Origin: Solanum dulcamara
Lineage: Eukaryota; Streptophyta; Magnoliopsida; Solanales; Solanaceae
Reading direction: 5' to 3'
Length of the DNA: 64,000 nucleotides
NCBI RefSeq assembly: GCF_947179165.1
Contig: NC_077245.1
Span: forward strand, 37,317,286 to 37,381,285
The notes beneath the pieces are model-generated. The model had not been told where the DNA came from. It did not search any database and saw only the letters and a list, made by a program, of their open reading frames with translations. The position numbers were made by a program, and so were the translations under genes. Shown here piece by piece: positions 60,148 through 64,000 of this stretch. Numbering within the stretch: the first letter of the stretch is position 1; every line of letters begins with the position of its first letter.

Positions 60148-62633
60148 TATCACGACTCAACTCGTGGGCCGCGACTGGGGTCTGACCTGGATCCCCGTAT
60201 ATGTATCTAGCAGATGTAACGATCAATATAAGAACTATACATAAGAACCGAGTGGGTCATAACATTTTCATGTCTGTTGCCTCTTTCATTTGTATCTTAT
60301 CATGAAAGGGCATACAAGCTGACAAGGCTGCCATAGTATCTTAATATTTACAATACATTATGTAGACATAACTGAACAGAACTTACACGTATAACCCATA
60401 CATATATCTACAGACCTCTAAGAACATTAATAGTAACATATGGCGGGACAGGGCCCCCGCCGTACCCCTAAATAAACAAATATATACATAGGAGGTTTGG
60501 TACTACAACTCGACTACGAATCAATGGAGCTTCTTCCAAACTAGTTTAGTGGAATCCAAAGCTGGCGGACTCCCAAAACCTATGTCTGTACCTGCGGGTA
60601 TGAAACGCAGTCCCCCGAAGAAAGGGGGTCAATACGATATATGTACTAAGTATATAAGCATAACGTAACTGAGATAACAAGTGACATAGGGATGCAGGAA
60701 ATCAAGTATAGCATTTAATAGGGTACTGTACCTGCACCTCACAAAATAAAGTCATGTATAGGTTATCACGTACCGTATCTGGCCCGCTCGGGGACTCGGT
60801 GTTACAAATGCATCACTTTATCATCATAGGCATATGCATACTATTAGCATTGTGGAACATACAGTCCGATCCATATATATAATAGGTTAGTGCCGAGGAG
60901 CGTTCGGCCCGATCCATAAATATAACAGGTTAGTACCAATGAGCGTTCTACCCGATCCATATATATAACACATTAGTGCCGAGGAACGTTCGGTCCGATC
61001 CCTATATAATAGGTTAGTGCCGAGGAACGTTCGGCCTGATCCCTATACATATAACACGTTAGTGCCAATGAACGTTCGGCCCGATCCTTATATAATATAA
61101 TAATACATATATGTGCACATAAAACTTGGTAGCATAACAAATGTTTCCCTAATATCATCATAAGGTGTGTCAAAGAGTCTCTAGGTATAGGATCTTACAC
61201 CTCCAATCATTATTCAGCATATAGAAGGCTCAAGGGTCGTAGTTCAACTACTTCAAGGCCCTTATCTTTTAAAAGTGAGTCCTAGTCATGAGTCACATCC
61301 AGAACCTGTAAATGAAACTATCTCTAACTCATATCATATATCGTTTCACTTACATTAAACTATTTCAAGAAAAGGAAGAAATAGGCTTTACGTGTATTAC
61401 TTTTTATCATGTAGAAGACTTACAAGACCATAACTCAACCATCGCGGGAGTTCTAACATCAAGAAGTGACTAAGATTAACGAGTCATGCTCGGGGTTCTA
61501 AGAATGGAACTACCTCCACATCACACATACCAACCACTTATGGCTAAGACATGCCACAAGAAAACAAAAGTTAAGCTTTACATACACTACTTTTCAGCAT
61601 ATAGAAGACTTGAGGGATAGGAGCTTAACTACTTTAAAAGTCTTAATATTCAAAAGTGAACACGAATTATGAATCATGAATCATGTTCATAGATCATGAA
61701 TAGAGTTACCCCAAGCTTCATATACGTATCATTTGTCACTTAAATCTAAGACATGCCCAAAAGAAAGAAAAGATAGGCTTTACATACCTCTTACGGATTA
61801 ATCCTTACCGCATTTGCCTCGTCGTCCTCTGAACCTATTTAACAAGAAAGCAATATGAATATCAACAACTCTAGACTTTTCAGTGTCTTACGTTATACAT
61901 GAGTATTCATAGAACTCATTTCCTCGCTCGCTTCCTCAACTAGTTCTTTAGTTAGCTAGAAAGTTAACGAAAATCGGGCAGCACCTCCCCTAGAACATGC
62001 CCTATCCGAATTTCCAATTACATCCCTAAGCAATACAGCGAACCAACAACAAAAACCTGCAGCATATACACAAGAAATTCACTTCAACATTACATAATAC
62101 AAACTCCAAGCGACTCGCTCAAAGCTACGATATCAAAATAAGGTTTTTAGTTTCTAGTTCATAAAACCTTTAACCGTACGAAGCAGAGGGTCGTGTGGCT
62201 GCAACAAGCAGCTCCTACACCTCTTTTAGAATACTCTTAGGCCCTGCAACACATCACCACACCACCTACATCTGCAGAACCACAAGATCAATACCCAACT
62301 CGACTTTAATTTAACTATAACGACTTTAATTTAGTTTGTTTCTAACGTCAAGCATTTCTACGACATTTTTACACTTACAGCAACATACAAGGTATATAAT
62401 ACATCTTATAACAACATCATAAACTTTAAATTGGAAGTAAAGACCTTACCTTACTCTAAACTCGTCAAACTCACCAAAACTATCAAAACGTGAATTCTGG
62501 ACAACCTACTGTCTTGTATTGTCGCTTAGTTTTGAAGGAGTAATTGAGGGAAACAAGATTTGTAGCCTGAATCAAAGTTATAGACATGTGTCTTAGGGTC
62601 GCATAAAAGTTTTAATCACCCCTACAACATTTT
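60148..62633 (-). repeat. E4 5' LTR, truncated
   Basis: Starts TATCACGACTCAACTCG (TG changed to TA) and aligns with 54051-56556, including the five-unit repeat at 60869-61087. It stops at 62633, within a CTACAACATTTTT sequence that also occurs intact in the other LTR near 56540-56555. There E5 begins. Confidence 0.85.
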
Positions 62634-64000
62634 TGTCATGACCCAACCCCGTAGGTTGCGACTGGGGTCCGACCTGGACCCCCCGTACATATATCTATTA
62701 GCTGAGGTCACATTGAATCGTAAATAAGACAATATCATGTAACAGAGCCCCACTGGCGATAACATTTTCATAAACTGTAGCCCTTTTCGTTTGTATCATA
62801 ACATGACAGGGCACGCAAGCCGACAAGGCTGCCATAACATAATAATATATATCATATATTATGTAGACCCAGCTTAATCAAACTGACATACACAACCCAC
62901 ATATACATGTCTGCAGACCTCTAAACATATAAATGATAACATATGGCGGGACAGGGCCCCCGCCGTACCCCTGAATGGATAAAACAATTTCTATACATCC
63001 GTGGACAGTATCAAAAACTAGGCTCCGATACAATGAAGCCTCTTCCAGCTGAGCTGCATGGAATCCTAAGCTGACGGACTCCCAAAATCTGTATCTGTAC
63101 CTGCGGGCATGAACGCAGCCCCCCGAGAAAGGGGGTCAGTACGATATGTGTACTGAGTATGTAAAACATAATATAAAACAACTGGAAATATATCTGAGAT
63201 GGAGAATCAGGGGATAAGATATCAATTCAGAAACTTGTAGCTGTACTTTATGAATTACAAAAACATGCATGTTCGAGTCATATCATATAGCCGGCCCTTT
63301 CGGGGGTCCGGTGAATCATCTCTGTAAAATCATCTCTGTAAAACCATCATGGCCCCAGTGCCATCACCACCTTATTACAACTCATCATCATATATTTATA
63401 CACGTATCCTGGCCCTCTATTGAGGGACTCAGTGAATAATGCAGTGAACTGTGCACGAGAACATATCCTGGCCCGGGACTCAGGGAAAGAAGTGTTACAA
63501 TATACACGAGTAGAGTAATGAGCAACTATATGCAATTTAAATCATTATCAGAGACTCGGCAGAATAAGAAAGTTAAGCTTTTATTTGAGAACCCGAGTAG
63601 CGGTGTAGTCATCTCGAGTGTCCTCTAAATGCCATTATGGGCTGTCTCAATTATAATCTCGGGGCTCCTAGACATGTACTAAAGTAAAGCCAAATCGCTT
63701 ATGGAACCAAAACATTTGTTAACATATAGTCTGTAAGACTTGGAGCCTGTACATTTGTTACCTTTTTAACATATAAAAGTTTCCAGGGAAATAGTTCGAT
63801 TATTATAAAAGTTCGATATTCAGACGTAAATAAGAGATGCTAAGAATGGAGTTACGCCGGAACTCATATCATGTTTAACCTACAACTAAGACATGCCAGA
63901 AGAAGAAAGAGAATAAACTATATATGGTCTGTACTTTTCTTTATGGGATTTGTATACACATATTTCATACCCGGCCCATCATGGGGCTCGGTGAATCATT
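62634..64000 (-). mobile_element. E5: start of another gypsy-type LTR, runs off the window
   Basis: Begins TGTCATGACCCAACCCCGTAGG inside the E4 5' LTR. The first 1.3 kb resembles the E3 LTR (same TAGCCGGCCC and TACACGAGTAGA words at 63288 and 63502). Only the 3' end of its left LTR is present. From about 63925 the sequence changes to a stretch resembling the middle of a different LTR (GGCCCATCATGGGGCTCGGTG). No gene is seen. Confidence 0.75.

Larger units (their letters stand above)
54051..62633 (-). mobile_element. E4: decayed gypsy-type element, 5' LTR truncated by E5
   Basis: 3' LTR 54051-57546 (about 3.5 kb), internal region 57547-60147, 5' LTR 60148-62633, interrupted by E5. The primer site is at 60131-60143 (minus TGATATCAGAGCA, one change from the usual TGGTATCAGAGCA). 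A purine-rich tract follows the 3' LTR start on the element strand. The left end starts TGTCACGACCCAACC, directly inside the internal region of H. The right target-site duplication is outside the window. The 5' LTR aligns with the first 2.5 kb of the 3' LTR. Confidence 0.85.

Overview
This is plant nuclear DNA, most likely from a member of the Solanaceae. That placement is inferred from the gene types and the style of the retrotransposons, not from a database match. Two protein-coding host genes with introns face each other near the middle. Nearly everything else is nested LTR retrotransposons, and the spaces between are AT-rich with small DNA transposons and microsatellites.

Layout. (1) 1-6913: 3' part of a decayed plus-strand Ty3/gypsy element (E1): gag, protease, RT, RNase H, integrase, tail, and a 2.1 kb 3' LTR. 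(2) 6914-9816 and 18619-19240: older LTR-derived sequence, mostly reversed. (3) 9817-18613: a complete minus-strand element (E2) with two 2.9 kb LTRs, target-site duplication CCTAC and no gag-pol; it is LARD-like. (4) 19241-22112: AT-rich upstream region of the MADS-box gene. (5) 22113-30594: a seven-coding-exon MADS-box gene of the AGAMOUS subfamily, D-class (SEEDSTICK/AGL11-like), 231 aa, reading frame intact. Its 5.4 kb intron 1 holds a hAT-type MITE that was later split by a small Ty1/copia element; both have recognisable target-site duplications. Intron 6 holds a second hAT-type element. (6) 31731-37240, minus strand: a five-coding-exon AIG1/IAN (GIMAP-type) GTPase gene, 338 aa, with a C-terminal coiled coil and a CaaX-like end, tail to tail with the MADS gene. 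(7) 37541-37952: a four-copy minisatellite. (8) 38150-64000: a stack of minus-strand gypsy elements. An old LTR fragment (M2) was entered by element H. The H LTR was entered by the near-complete E3 (40745-51892, duplication AAATC). The H internal region was entered by E4 (from 54051). The E4 5' LTR was entered by E5 (62634 to the window end).

E3 has the clearest coding capacity, but five nonsense codons and one frameshift break its gag-pol frame. All five nonsense codons can be explained by transitions, as expected of a methylated, silenced element. The long LTRs share an unusual layout: a cluster of ACGTG-type palindromes just upstream of a TATA stretch, followed by several splice-donor-like motifs. 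This is the least explained structure in the window, together with the short inverted-motif arrays in the older LTRs. I found no tRNA, rRNA, CRISPR or bacterial-type feature.
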